Shown here: positions 7,726-16,809 of the stretch, piece by piece
Position numbering within the stretch: the first letter of the stretch is position 1
How the letters are laid out: each line of letters starts with the position of its first letter
Source of the DNA: Fuerstiella sp.
Lineage (GTDB): Bacteria > Planctomycetota > Planctomycetia > Planctomycetales > Planctomycetaceae
Length of the DNA stretch: 64,000 nucleotides
Reading direction: 5' to 3'
Assembly: GCA_029245955.1 (NCBI GenBank)
Contig: JAQWOH010000078.1
Span: 62,001-126,000 of the forward strand
The notes under the pieces: generated by a model
What the model was told of the DNA's origin: nothing
Database searches by the model: none
Seen by the model: the letters and a program-made list of their open reading frames with translations, nothing else
Program-made: the position numbers and the translations under genes

Positions 7726-10700
7726 ATGAATCTCGACAGAAACTTTCATCGCCTTCCGGTCGTGGCTTTCTCCGCACTCATCGTGTTTGCTTCCTCTGTC
7801 GCTCAGGCCCAGGAAAGCGGTAACGAGCAGACCGAGAGGGCGGGCGTTAGTTTTTTCGAAACGAAGATTCGCCCGGTGTTGGTAGAGCATTGCTACGAAT
7901 GTCATTCCGCCACCGCAGATAACGTTAAGGGCGGACTACTGCTGGACACACGTAAGAATGCTCGTCAGGGGGGAGACTCAGGATCAGCGGTGGTGCCAAA
8001 CGACGTCGACGAAAGCCTGTTAGTTAGCGCTCTGAAACATGAAAGTTTCGAAATGCCGCCCACGGGCAGACTGCCCGATTCCGTCATCAACGACTTCGTC
8101 AGGTGGATCGAAATGGGAGCCATCGATCCTCGCGAAGGCGAAGCCGCCGCGAACGCCGAAATCGACTTTAAACAAGCTCGCCGACACTGGGCCTATCAGC
8201 CCATCGTGCAGCCTGAATATCCAGAGGTTCAGCAGTCGGACTGGCCGGCAAATGCCATCGACCATTTCACCCTGGCCAGAATGGAAGACCTTGGTCTGCA
8301 TCCGGTGGACGCAGCTGGAAAAAAAGAGCTGATTCGAAGAGCCACCTTCGACCTGATCGGCCTGCCGCCGAAGCCGGAAGCAATCGCTGATTTTCTGAAA
8401 GATGATTCCGCAACGGCGTTCAGAGATGTGGTCGATCGTCTGTTGAAATCCGCGCACTACGGCGAACGGTGGGGACGGTATTGGCTGGATATCGCTCGAT
8501 ATTCAGAGGATCAGGCGCATACGTTTTCGGTGACACAAAACACGAACGGATTTCGCTTTCGAGACTGGGTCGTGGATGCCTTCAATTCTGACATGCCCTA
8601 CGACAAATTTGTAAAGCTACAGATTGCCGGCGACCTGATCGGCCCTGACGGGAATCGTTCGTACAACCACCTGGTGGCGTTGGGATTCTTTGGGCTTGGC
8701 GCTCAGTACTACAAGAACACGGACAAGGAACGCGCCGCCGCCGACGAACTGGACGACCGAGTAGACACACTAACACGAGGATTTTTGGGGCTGACTGTTT
8801 CCTGCGCCCGCTGCCATGACCACAAGTTTGACCCGATTCCCACGCAGGACTACTACTCGCTGGCGGGAATATTTCGCAGCTCAAGGCTACACAATGCCCC
8901 GCTGTGTGAAAAAGAAGACGTTGACGCCTACAACGCCGGCCAACAGCACGTCAAAAACAGTGAAGCGGCCCTTAAGAAATTTCTGGCCGAGGAAAAGTCA
9001 GCAGCGGCAGAAGCGAAGGTCGCAGAGATCGCCCGGTACATGAAAACCGTCTGGGAATTTCAACAGGCTGCGGCCAGCGGTAAGCCCGTTGAAATCACGG
9101 AACTGAGTACTAACGCCGAGCTGAATGAGTTCCTGCTGAAACGCTGGATAGCGTTTCTGGATCCTAAGCAAAAGGGAAACATCAGCGCCCTTAATCCGTG
9201 GTTCGATCTGGTGACGGTCGAAGCCTTGAGCACGAGCAACGAAGGTTATCCGGTCAATGTCGCGGAGGTTGCCACGGCGTTTCAGGAACGAGTTCAAAGG
9301 CTGTTGAACGTGCGAGATGGAATCGTCACGACCAACCTTGTCGAATCAAATGCAGACATGCCTCACGAGCCCGGTCACCCTCGATTCGTGACACCACTGG
9401 TGACAAAACTCCGTCCCACGGCAGGAATCGACGTGGACATCACCGGCGCGACGCAACTGTTTCTGGTGGTCTCCGACGGCGGAAATGGCAAGAGCTGCGA
9501 TCACGCCGACTGGCTTGAGCCAAGGTTGGTGGGCGCTGGCAATGAACTGAAACTAACCGAACTGAAATGGAAGACTCTGGAGGGATTTTCGGGCGGGCGA
9601 ATCGACAAAAACTATCAGGGTCAGCCACTCAAAGTCGGCGGAAAAACTTATCCCGGCGGAATCGGAGTCCATGCCCCCACAGTCATTGCCTACGATCTTC
9701 CAGAGGGCTATGTGCGATTCCAGGCGATCGGTGGTCTGGACAACAGCGGCTCGGATCAGGGCGGGTGTGGCGAACAGGCCAGCATTCAATTCAGCGTCTA
9801 TACGGAAAAGCCGGTGGAAGGCCCAATCAGCACGGGCAATGACCTGCTAACCAAGGTTCTCGGCAAGGACGGTCCGCTGTCTGTCAGCGACGCCGACCTG
9901 GAACAGTTTCTCACCGGCCGGAAGAAGGAGCAGTTCGTCAGACTGCAGACCGACTCGCAGACAGCAAAAACGTCCGCCCCTCCGATGTATCCGATTGCCC
10001 ATTCGTACGCTGAATCCGGTAGCGCGGACATGCACGTATATATTCGCGGCAACCCCGCTCGCAAGCGAGAAGTTGCACCCCGCCGTTTTCTGCGAGTTCT
10101 TGCGGGGGCCGACCGTCCTCATTTTCAGAACGGCAGTGGGCGGCGCGAACTGGCAGACGCGATCGCCAGCCCGGAAAATCCACTGACGGCTCGAGTCATC
10201 GTGAATCGCATCTGGCAGCATCATTTTGGTCGGGGAATCGTAGCGACACCCAGCAACTTCGGCACACTCGGAGAGACTCCCACCCATCCCCGGCTGCTCA
10301 ACTATCTGGCGGCCCGCTTTATTGAATCCGGCTGGTCCATCAAGACGCTGCATCGTGAAATCATGCTGTCAGCGACCTATCAGCTCAGCACTACGTTCGA
10401 TCAGACGAATGCGGAAATCGACGCGGACAATCGTTTTCTGTGGCAGATGGGACGTAAACGCCTGGACATCGAAGCGTGGCGAGATGCGTTGCTGGATGTT
10501 TCGGGACAGCTGAATCGAACAATGAGAGGTCCGTCACTTGATCTGGCTGATTCAGGGAACGATCGCCGCACGATTTACGCGAAAATCAGCCGCCACGAAC
10601 TCGACAGCTTGCTGCGGCTGTTTGACTTCCCCGATGCAAATATCACCAGTTCCAAACGTACCGAAACTACTGTCGCTCAACAACAACTGTTCGTGCTGAA

Positions 10701-10947
10701 CAGCCCGTTCATGATTGCACGAGCAAAAGCCTTTGCCGCTCGGCTGCAAAGGGAAGTCCCGGAAAACGACGAAGATCGAATCCGCCGGGCTTTTCTACTC
10801 GCCTATGGAAGACCACCCAGTGATGTCGAAGCGGAGATTGGCGTGAGCTATCTGCGGGCGGAAGCGGACCCCGAAAACGATTTGTCGCAGTGGCAGAGCT
10901 ATGCGCAGGTGCTGCTGGGCAGCAATGAATTCATGTATCTTGATTAG
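7726..10947 (+). CDS. Exported planctomycete cytochrome protein, PSCyt1-DUF1549-NPCBM-like-DUF1553
   Basis: A 1073-aa protein with a Sec signal peptide (about 1-29, ending VAQAQ). Domains in order: a PSCyt1 c-type heme domain with C56-YE-C59-H60; DUF1549/PSCyt2 (about 165-375), which holds a second CARCH motif near 359-363; a beta-sandwich with NPCBM/CBM51 features (about 565-700, with GGIGVHAP); and DUF1553/PSD1 (about 800-1065, with RVIVNRIWQHHFGRG). It probably acts outside the cytoplasmic membrane as a heme protein. The family is very abundant in planctomycetes and its substrate is not established; the carbohydrate-binding-like insert hints at polysaccharide. It pairs with the DUF1501 gene that follows, the usual family arrangement. 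Confidence 0.92.
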   Translation: MNLDRNFHRLPVVAFSALIVFASSVAQAQESGNEQTERAGVSFFETKIRPVLVEHCYECHSATADNVKGGLLLDTRKNARQGGDSGSAVVPNDVDESLLVSALKHESFEMPPTGRLPDSVINDFVRWIEMGAIDPREGEAAANAEIDFKQARRHWAYQPIVQPEYPEVQQSDWPANAIDHFTLARMEDLGLHPVDAAGKKELIRRATFDLIGLPPKPEAIADFLKDDSATAFRDVVDRLLKSAHYGERWGRYWLDIARYSEDQAHTFSVTQNTNGFRFRDWVVDAFNSDMPYDKFVKLQIAGDLIGPDGNRSYNHLVALGFFGLGAQYYKNTDKERAAADELDDRVDTLTRGFLGLTVSCARCHDHKFDPIPTQDYYSLAGIFRSSRLHNAPLCEKEDVDAYNAGQQHVKNSEAALKKFLAEEKSAAAEAKVAEIARYMKTVWEFQQAAASGKPVEITELSTNAELNEFLLKRWIAFLDPKQKGNISALNPWFDLVTVEALSTSNEGYPVNVAEVATAFQERVQRLLNVRDGIVTTNLVESNADMPHEPGHPRFVTPLVTKLRPTAGIDVDITGATQLFLVVSDGGNGKSCDHADWLEPRLVGAGNELKLTELKWKTLEGFSGGRIDKNYQGQPLKVGGKTYPGGIGVHAPTVIAYDLPEGYVRFQAIGGLDNSGSDQGGCGEQASIQFSVYTEKPVEGPISTGNDLLTKVLGKDGPLSVSDADLEQFLTGRKKEQFVRLQTDSQTAKTSAPPMYPIAHSYAESGSADMHVYIRGNPARKREVAPRRFLRVLAGADRPHFQNGSGRRELADAIASPENPLTARVIVNRIWQHHFGRGIVATPSNFGTLGETPTHPRLLNYLAARFIESGWSIKTLHREIMLSATYQLSTTFDQTNAEIDADNRFLWQMGRKRLDIEAWRDALLDVSGQLNRTMRGPSLDLADSGNDRRTIYAKISRHELDSLLRLFDFPDANITSSKRTETTVAQQQLFVLNSPFMIARAKAFAARLQREVPENDEDRIRRAFLLAYGRPPSDVEAEIGVSYLRAEADPENDLSQWQSYAQVLLGSNEFMYLD

Positions 10948-11030
10948 TGTTCAACGCACGGAAGTGCACTCCGATCGAACGGCGTCTGCAGTTGCAGATC
11001 CCCCATAAACAGGAATACGGCAGGCCTGAG

Positions 11031-12446
11031 ATGAACAGTGACACGCAACACCCCGGCCTAAGTCGCCGCGAATCTTTGCAACGCATGGGAACCGGCCTTG
11101 GCATGCTGGGGCTGGCCAGCGTGCTTGCTCAGGACGGAACGCTGGCTTCTGCAGCTTCGCCGGAATCTCTGAGCCCTCTGGCACCGAAGCCCGCCCATTT
11201 TCCACCGCGCGCCAAACACATCATCCATCTGTTCATGAATGGTGGACCATCGCAGGTCGACACCTTCGACCCAAAGCCCGCGTTGGAAAAGTACAATGGT
11301 CAGCGACCAGCTGCGGCGAATCTCAGTACGGAACGCAAGACCGGCGGTCTGCTGATGTCTCCGTTCAAATTCAAAAAGTATGGCCAGTCCGGAATCGACG
11401 TGAGTGACCTGTTTCCCAATGTAGGATCGTGCATTGACGACATCTGTGTCATCCGTTCGATGCACACGAATATTCCCAATCACGAGCCATCGCTGCTGAT
11501 GATGAACAGCGGCGAAACGCAGCCGACTCGCCCCGCAATGGGCTCATGGATGCTGTACGGACTCGGTACAGAGAACCAGAATCTTCCGGGCTTCATTGTC
11601 CTGTGTCCGGGAAAGCCTGTTGTCGGTCCACAGCTGTGGAGCAACAGTTTTCTGCCCGGCGTCTTTCAGGGCACGCACATTAACCATGCGAACAGTGTCG
11701 ACCCGAAAAAGGTGATTCGACATATTGACAATCGGTATCTGACTCGCGGGGCGCAACGCCAGCAGCTGGATCTGATGAAACAGATGAACGAACTGCACCT
11801 TCAGAAACGCGGCGGGCGGGATAACCGCCTGGAGGCACGAATCGAATCGCTGGAAATGGCCTTCCGCATGCAGACGGAAGCGCAGACCGTCTTCGACCTT
11901 GGCAGGGAAACAAAAGCGACGCAGGACACCTACGGCTCCGGGCAGTTCGCCAGAGGCTGCCTTACGGCCCGACGGCTGGTCGAAAGTGGCGTCCGCATGG
12001 TTCAGGTTTATTACGGCAACGGGCAGCCCTGGGACGACCATGGCGACATTAAGGCACATGCAGACAAGGCGAAGAACGTCGACCAGCCGATCGCCGCGCT
12101 GATTAACGACCTGAAAGACCGCGACCTGCTGAAAGACACTCTGATCGTCTGGGGAGGAGAGTTTGGCAGGACACCAGTCGCGGAAAACGGAAACGGGCGC
12201 GACCACAATCACCACGGCTTCACGATGTGGCTCGCAGGCGGCGGCGTCAAAGGAGGCACGACCTACGGCACCACCGACGAATTCGGGTTCGCTGCTGTCG
12301 ACAACAAAGTGCACGTACATGATCTGCACGCAACGATCCTGCACCTGATGGGACTTGACCACAAGAAACTCACGTTTCGCTACAGCGGCCGTGACTTTCG
12401 CCTGACAGACGTCCATGGCAAGGTGGTCAGCGACTTGTTCGCGTGA
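11031..12446 (+). CDS. DUF1501 domain protein with Tat-type signal
   Basis: With the ATG at 11031 the product is 471 aa and starts with a twin-arginine-like leader (SRRESLQRMGTGLGMLGLASVLA). The DUF1501 core follows: FMNGGPSQVDTFDPKP near residue 65, RSMHTNIPNHEPS near 143, WDDHGDI near 333 and VWGGEFGRTP near 372. The fold belongs to the alkaline-phosphatase/sulfatase superfamily and the conserved Asp/His residues look like metal ligands, but no reaction is established. A GTG at 10947, overlapping the upstream stop, would add 28 residues ahead of the leader and is less likely. Pairing with a PSCyt1/DUF1553 protein is the standard planctomycete arrangement and implies that they work together outside the membrane. 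Confidence 0.9.
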   Translation: MNSDTQHPGLSRRESLQRMGTGLGMLGLASVLAQDGTLASAASPESLSPLAPKPAHFPPRAKHIIHLFMNGGPSQVDTFDPKPALEKYNGQRPAAANLSTERKTGGLLMSPFKFKKYGQSGIDVSDLFPNVGSCIDDICVIRSMHTNIPNHEPSLLMMNSGETQPTRPAMGSWMLYGLGTENQNLPGFIVLCPGKPVVGPQLWSNSFLPGVFQGTHINHANSVDPKKVIRHIDNRYLTRGAQRQQLDLMKQMNELHLQKRGGRDNRLEARIESLEMAFRMQTEAQTVFDLGRETKATQDTYGSGQFARGCLTARRLVESGVRMVQVYYGNGQPWDDHGDIKAHADKAKNVDQPIAALINDLKDRDLLKDTLIVWGGEFGRTPVAENGNGRDHNHHGFTMWLAGGGVKGGTTYGTTDEFGFAAVDNKVHVHDLHATILHLMGLDHKKLTFRYSGRDFRLTDVHGKVVSDLFA

Positions 12447-12567
12447 TCCGCAGCTCTGGGACAAACGAAGGCGATGAACTGCCGTAGCGCCGCCAAAACA
12501 CGGACCGAACGGTTAAGCAACAACCGCGCACAAAGAACGTTCAGAATCGCGATGACAAGCCCTTCGA

Positions 12568-14142
12568 TCAGCCCTGATTTTCGAACCTGACGAACCGCCC
12601 GGGCAACTGCAGATTGTCGTCGAACCTCACCGGCTTCCCATCGCGGACAACAGCGGTTCCACTGACAAGAACGTTTGAAATCCCCGTTGCTGCCCGATGT
12701 GGGTCGTCATAGGTGGCGTGGTCCTGGACTTCGTCAGGCCGGAACACAACAACGTCCGCCACGGCACCTTCGCGAATGACGCCTCGGTCCCGCATGCCAA
12801 ATCTCTCAGCGGCATGTCCCGACAACTTGTACACAGCATCCTCCACGGACATCAATCCGTAGTCACGCACACATGTGCCCAGCAGCCGGGCGCCCGAGCC
12901 AAACTGCCGTGGGTGAATCATGCCTCCATCGGCATAAATCCCGTCGCTGCCCATCATGTACAGATCGTGCTGCAGAAACGGATCAATCAGGCGATCGTCA
13001 CCCTCAAGGTAGACACAGAGTACGGCCAGGCGTTCTTCAATCAGCAGGTTCAGCAGGGCTTCTTCGGCCGGCAGCCCCGTGTATTCAACATATTCGCTGA
13101 GCAGCGAACCCTGATGCAAAGAGTTTTCCTTGCTCTGGACCCATGCTATCTGAATACCGTCGAGGTCCAGCTTGTAGTTCCGCAACCCGTCTCGAAACCT
13201 TTCCTGCACATCTCGGTCCTGCAGCCGTCCCAGCGCAGCCATCGGACCGTTTTCCCAGATCTCGTATGGCAACAGGTAGCTAAGCATTGTTGAACCCGGC
13301 ATGTATGGATACACGTCGAAACTCAGTGACACCTCTTTGCGGGCGCGTTCGATCCAGTCGAGCACAAGATCTGCAGTGTCACCGGCGCCAGCCTTCAAAT
13401 GTGAAATGTGCAGGTGTACTCCCGATTCACGGGCGATATGAAGCGATTCGTCCAGCGCCGGCAGCATACCGAGCTTATAGCGAACATGGGGGACATACAG
13501 ACCATCGAATTCAGCCACAACCCTGCACGCTTCGATCAATTCCTGAGTCGTCGCGAAACACTGCACGATGTAATCCAGCCCTGTCGACAGGCCAACCGCC
13601 CCGGCTTCCATACCTTTACGTATCTCGGCGCGAATCGACCGCATCTGGAAATCATCCACCGGCCGATTGCTAAAGCCACACACCAGTGACCGCACATTGG
13701 CATAGGGTACGTGCAGCATGGAATTCTGAGTCGTTCGCCTGTCCAGTCGACGACCAAATTCATCCATGGACTGCCAGCCCTCGTAGTCACTCAGCCGCAG
13801 CCCATCCAGCGCGCGAAGATAAAAGAACCACTCACGCCAGGTCTGCTCGTTCACCGGTGCGTATCCAATGCCATCCAGCAGCACAACTTCAGTCGTGAAA
13901 CCCTGCAAAGTTTTGGCGGTCTGCAGAGGTTGTCGAATCATCCAGCCGTCGGAATGGTTGTGAACATCGACAAATCCCGGAGCGACAACCCGGCCAAAGG
14001 CGTCAATGGTCTGACGCGTTTCCGCGGCTGACAGGTCGCCAATGGCGGTAATTCGATCCGACGAGATGCCCACATCGGCTCGAAAAGCACGTTTGCGTGT
14101 GCCATCGACCACATTTCCGCCGCGAATGACAGTTTCAAACAT
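12568..14142 (-). CDS. N-acyl-D-amino-acid deacylase family amidohydrolase
   Basis: From the ATG at 14142 the product is 524 aa, with no signal peptide, so it is cytoplasmic. It has the N-terminal composite beta domain (FETVIRGGNVVDGT), the metal-binding H-N-H in FVDVHNHSD (61-63), GLSTGLDY near 190, HISHLKAG near 240, MGSDGIY with its catalytic-type Asp near 390, and the C-terminal GAVADVVVF strand. D-aminoacylases hydrolyse N-acyl-D-amino acids to the free D-amino acid; related enzymes act on other D-amino-acid amides or dihydropyrimidine-like rings. An upstream in-frame extension to 14277 lacks family similarity and is not used. A second, exported copy of this domain is fused to a serine hydrolase at 34674-37430. 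Exact substrate unknown. Confidence 0.85.
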   Translation of the reverse strand: MFETVIRGGNVVDGTRKRAFRADVGISSDRITAIGDLSAAETRQTIDAFGRVVAPGFVDVHNHSDGWMIRQPLQTAKTLQGFTTEVVLLDGIGYAPVNEQTWREWFFYLRALDGLRLSDYEGWQSMDEFGRRLDRRTTQNSMLHVPYANVRSLVCGFSNRPVDDFQMRSIRAEIRKGMEAGAVGLSTGLDYIVQCFATTQELIEACRVVAEFDGLYVPHVRYKLGMLPALDESLHIARESGVHLHISHLKAGAGDTADLVLDWIERARKEVSLSFDVYPYMPGSTMLSYLLPYEIWENGPMAALGRLQDRDVQERFRDGLRNYKLDLDGIQIAWVQSKENSLHQGSLLSEYVEYTGLPAEEALLNLLIEERLAVLCVYLEGDDRLIDPFLQHDLYMMGSDGIYADGGMIHPRQFGSGARLLGTCVRDYGLMSVEDAVYKLSGHAAERFGMRDRGVIREGAVADVVVFRPDEVQDHATYDDPHRAATGISNVLVSGTAVVRDGKPVRFDDNLQLPGRFVRFENQG

Positions 14143-14420
14143 GAGGGACAATTGCCTTGAAATTACGGGACCGATACGACATTGGTACGCAAACGCGTGC
14201 CAATCACGCGCAAAAACTCGCCTAAGCTCGGTTTTTTTTCGAAATCCCGACGAACCATTGGCTGGAAAACACGCCATTGGAGCGGTTCGGCTGGACTTGA
14301 TTTCATCTCGTCACGAAAATGCCTGACTTCATTTCTGAAGGGCTATCGGGACCTGTCTGCCCAAACGGTATTGTGCCATTTCACGGCACCTGCCCTTCCG
14401 CCTCATCTTCGGCGATCTCA

Positions 14421-15155
14421 ATGTTACAACGTGAAGCGATGCTGCAACACCTTCGGCGTCATAGCCCGGTGGTTGCACCATCCATGCTGAAATGCGATTT
14501 CGGCGACCTCCGTAGCGAAGTCCGGAAAATCGATGCAGCTCAGTTGCCACTCTACCATCTGGACGTGATGGACGGGCACTTCGTGCCGAATCTGTCTTAC
14601 GGACCCATGGTCATTGAACGGCTGCGGGCTCTCACTTCAACTCCGTTCGACGCACATCTGATGATTTCCGATCCGGGTCGATATCTGGATGAATATGTCA
14701 GGGCAGGCTGCGAAGCTATTACGTTTCATCTGGAAGCAGTTCCGGACCCGACTGAACTACTGCGGGCGATTCGCAGTCAGGATGTGGTGAGCGGTCTGGC
14801 AATCAACCCGGACACTCCTATCGAAGCCGCCGAACCTTTTCTCAATGATTGTGACCTTCTGCTGGTCATGAGCGTCAATCCCGGATTTGGCGGACAGAAA
14901 TTCATGCCCGAAGTGCTGCCGAAGGTGCAGCGAGCTTCGCAGATCGCCGGTGACCGCTTAATTATTTCCGTTGACGGCGGCATTGCCGCTGGAACCATTG
15001 GTCCGTGTGCGGCCGCCGGGGCCGGGCTGTTCGTTGCGGGCAGTTCAGTTTTTGATTTCGACGACTATCGGCAGGCTGCGGACACAATGCTTGCCGAGAT
15101 TCACGGTGGTACAGACACAGCAGCGCAGAAGGAGGCGTCAGAATGTCGACCGTAG
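14421..15155 (+). CDS. rpe: Ribulose-phosphate 3-epimerase
   Basis: Rpe interconverts ribulose-5-phosphate and xylulose-5-phosphate in the pentose phosphate pathway. The TIM-barrel signatures are all present: VAPSMLKCDF near the start, LDVMDGHFVPNLSYGP, DAHLMISDP, MSVNPGFGGQKF and the phosphate-binding VDGGI followed by GAGLFVAGSSVF. The ATG at 14421 gives 244 aa, close to family length; ATG 14439 is also possible, and the open frame extends up to 14319 without family similarity. The stop lies inside the next gene (13-bp overlap), and that gene in turn overlaps accD, so the three are probably translated in a coupled fashion. Confidence 0.94.
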   Translation: MLQREAMLQHLRRHSPVVAPSMLKCDFGDLRSEVRKIDAAQLPLYHLDVMDGHFVPNLSYGPMVIERLRALTSTPFDAHLMISDPGRYLDEYVRAGCEAITFHLEAVPDPTELLRAIRSQDVVSGLAINPDTPIEAAEPFLNDCDLLLVMSVNPGFGGQKFMPEVLPKVQRASQIAGDRLIISVDGGIAAGTIGPCAAAGAGLFVAGSSVFDFDDYRQAADTMLAEIHGGTDTAAQKEASECRP

Positions 15156-15799
15156 TTCTGATACGACCGGGCCTGACTGATTACGATGAACAGTCCAGAG
15201 TCCTGGGTACTCTTGAGATGCCCATGAACGAAAAGGGTATGGAACAGGTGGAAGGCATCGTCCGGCATCTTCGGCGTGAAGGCGTCCAGCTTGAGGCAGT
15301 TTTTGCTTCGTCGTTTGATCCATGCTGCAGTACGGCACGGGCAATTGCCGAAGCGCAAAAAGGTGTCAAAGTCAAAGAACTGGAAGAGCTTAGAAACGTG
15401 GATCAGGGGCTGTGGCAGGGATTGCCGGAAGCCGACGTCCGCAAACGTTATCCAAAGATTTTCCGAAACGGCCGAGAGAAACCTCAAACAATCTGCCCGC
15501 CGGAGGGGGAGACACTGAGTGAGGCGTGTCAACGCCTGCAGAAAGTGTTCAAGAAGGCCATTCGTAAATACGACGTCTTTGCGGTGGTCGCGTCTGACCC
15601 GATTGCAACTGTGATTCGATGCACACTGGAAGCGCGGTGCCCGAGTGTCGGTGCGTGCTTGTGCGGCGAGAACGATCGTGCGGCCGTCGAATTTTTTGAG
15701 ACGGACAGCTTCGATTCCTCTCGGTTTCTGGATTCCGTTCAGTCCAGTGACGCCGCGGAAGTTGCTGTTGAACCGGCATCCCTGGAAACAACAACATGA
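15143..15799 (+). CDS. Histidine-phosphatase-fold protein without catalytic histidines (likely pseudoenzyme)
   Basis: A 218-aa protein with the layout of the phosphoglycerate-mutase/histidine phosphatase superfamily: LIRPGLTDYD at the N-terminus, GTLEMPMNEKG, FASSFDPCCSTARAIAE, the ELRNVDQGLWQG block and CPPEGETLSEACQRL. The universal RHG motif reads R-P-G at residues 8-10, so the phospho-accepting His is Pro. The late motif that normally carries the second His reads VVASDP. Both catalytic histidines therefore seem lost, which suggests a regulatory or binding role. A strong AGGAGG site precedes the ATG; the gene overlaps rpe by 13 bp and accD by 4 bp (ATGA). Its position hints at a link between carbon flux and fatty-acid synthesis. 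Confidence 0.8.
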   Translation: MSTVVLIRPGLTDYDEQSRVLGTLEMPMNEKGMEQVEGIVRHLRREGVQLEAVFASSFDPCCSTARAIAEAQKGVKVKELEELRNVDQGLWQGLPEADVRKRYPKIFRNGREKPQTICPPEGETLSEACQRLQKVFKKAIRKYDVFAVVASDPIATVIRCTLEARCPSVGACLCGENDRAAVEFFETDSFDSSRFLDSVQSSDAAEVAVEPASLETTT

Positions 15800-16650
15800 C
15801 AACGACTGACAAGTCCGGACAACGAACCTGGTTGCAGGATATGAAACGCCCGAAACGAGGAGTGCCCGAGGGCCTCTGGCTGAGATGCGATGGCTGTGGA
15901 GCTACCGTGTTTCGCAACCAGGTGGAAGAAAATCTGAACATCTGTTCTGAGTGTGATCATCATTTCTATGTGCCAACGGCCAGTCGTATTCAGCAGCTGC
16001 TGGATCTCGACAGTTTTGAAGAATGGTATGCCGACCTGCGTCCGGTCGATCCGCTTAAATTCGCAGATCGTATAGCGTACAGTGAACGACTTGTTCAGGA
16101 ACAGAAACGTACGGGAATGACGGAAGCCTGTACGGTGGGCCGCGGCTATATGCGAGGGCGACCATTGGTTTTCGGCATGACGGATTCCTCGTTCATAATG
16201 GGGAGCATGGGATCTGTTGTCGGTGAAAAACTCTGCCGCGCTGTGGAACAGGCAACTGAGAAATCGTTGCCACTTATCATTGTCAGCGGTTCAGGCGGAG
16301 GGGCCCGGATGCACGAAGGAATTATTTCCCTGATGCAGATGGGCAAAGTATCGGCAGCTCTGGCACGATTTCGCAAGGCCGGCGGACTGTTCATTTCGGT
16401 ACTGACGAACCCAACGATGGGTGGAGTCGCAGCCAGCTTTGCGTCGCTGGGTGATGTTGTTATCGCCGAACCGAATGCACTGGTCGGATTTGCAGGACCC
16501 CGAGTAGTTCAGGCTACGTGCAAAATCGATCTGCCCGATGGATTTCAGACCAGTGAATTCCTGCTGAAACATGGCTTTGTGGATCGAATTGTCCATCGAG
16601 CACAGATGCGGACAGAGTTAGCCAGAATCATCGACTATTGCGTCCATTAG
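15796..16650 (+). CDS. accD: Acetyl-CoA carboxylase carboxyltransferase subunit beta
   Basis: AccD pairs with AccA to transfer CO2 from carboxybiotin to acetyl-CoA, giving malonyl-CoA for fatty acids. The 284-aa product has the N-terminal zinc ribbon (C31-x2-C34 and C50-x2-C53) and the crotonase-like carboxyltransferase core with SGSGGGARMHEG near 172, NPTMGGVAASFA near 205 and FAGPRVV near 235. The start codon overlaps the stop of the preceding gene (ATGA). accA is not in this window, while accB and accC lie 43 kb away at 59769-61650, so the acc genes are split as in many bacteria. Confidence 0.95.
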   Translation: MTTTDKSGQRTWLQDMKRPKRGVPEGLWLRCDGCGATVFRNQVEENLNICSECDHHFYVPTASRIQQLLDLDSFEEWYADLRPVDPLKFADRIAYSERLVQEQKRTGMTEACTVGRGYMRGRPLVFGMTDSSFIMGSMGSVVGEKLCRAVEQATEKSLPLIIVSGSGGGARMHEGIISLMQMGKVSAALARFRKAGGLFISVLTNPTMGGVAASFASLGDVVIAEPNALVGFAGPRVVQATCKIDLPDGFQTSEFLLKHGFVDRIVHRAQMRTELARIIDYCVH

Positions 16651-16809
16651 GCCACGTCACGCGGCAGACAACAGCTGACAGGGCAGAACGTGCTGACGTA
16701 ATTCTCTTGGCTTGACTTTGCGGGGCGGGTCGACCGACACTGTATGTAACACAGTTGACAGCAGCAGTCGATAACGCGCCAGTGAATTGGTCGACAGCGG
16801 AACCAGCCC

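Noticed and set aside
11544..12464. 306-codon minus-strand frame inside the DUF1501 gene
   Set aside because: Antisense to a protein with clear family motifs; composition is shadow-like.
12697..13293. 198-codon plus-strand frame over the D-aminoacylase gene
   Set aside because: Shadow of the minus-strand amidohydrolase, which has metal-binding motifs and a clear start.
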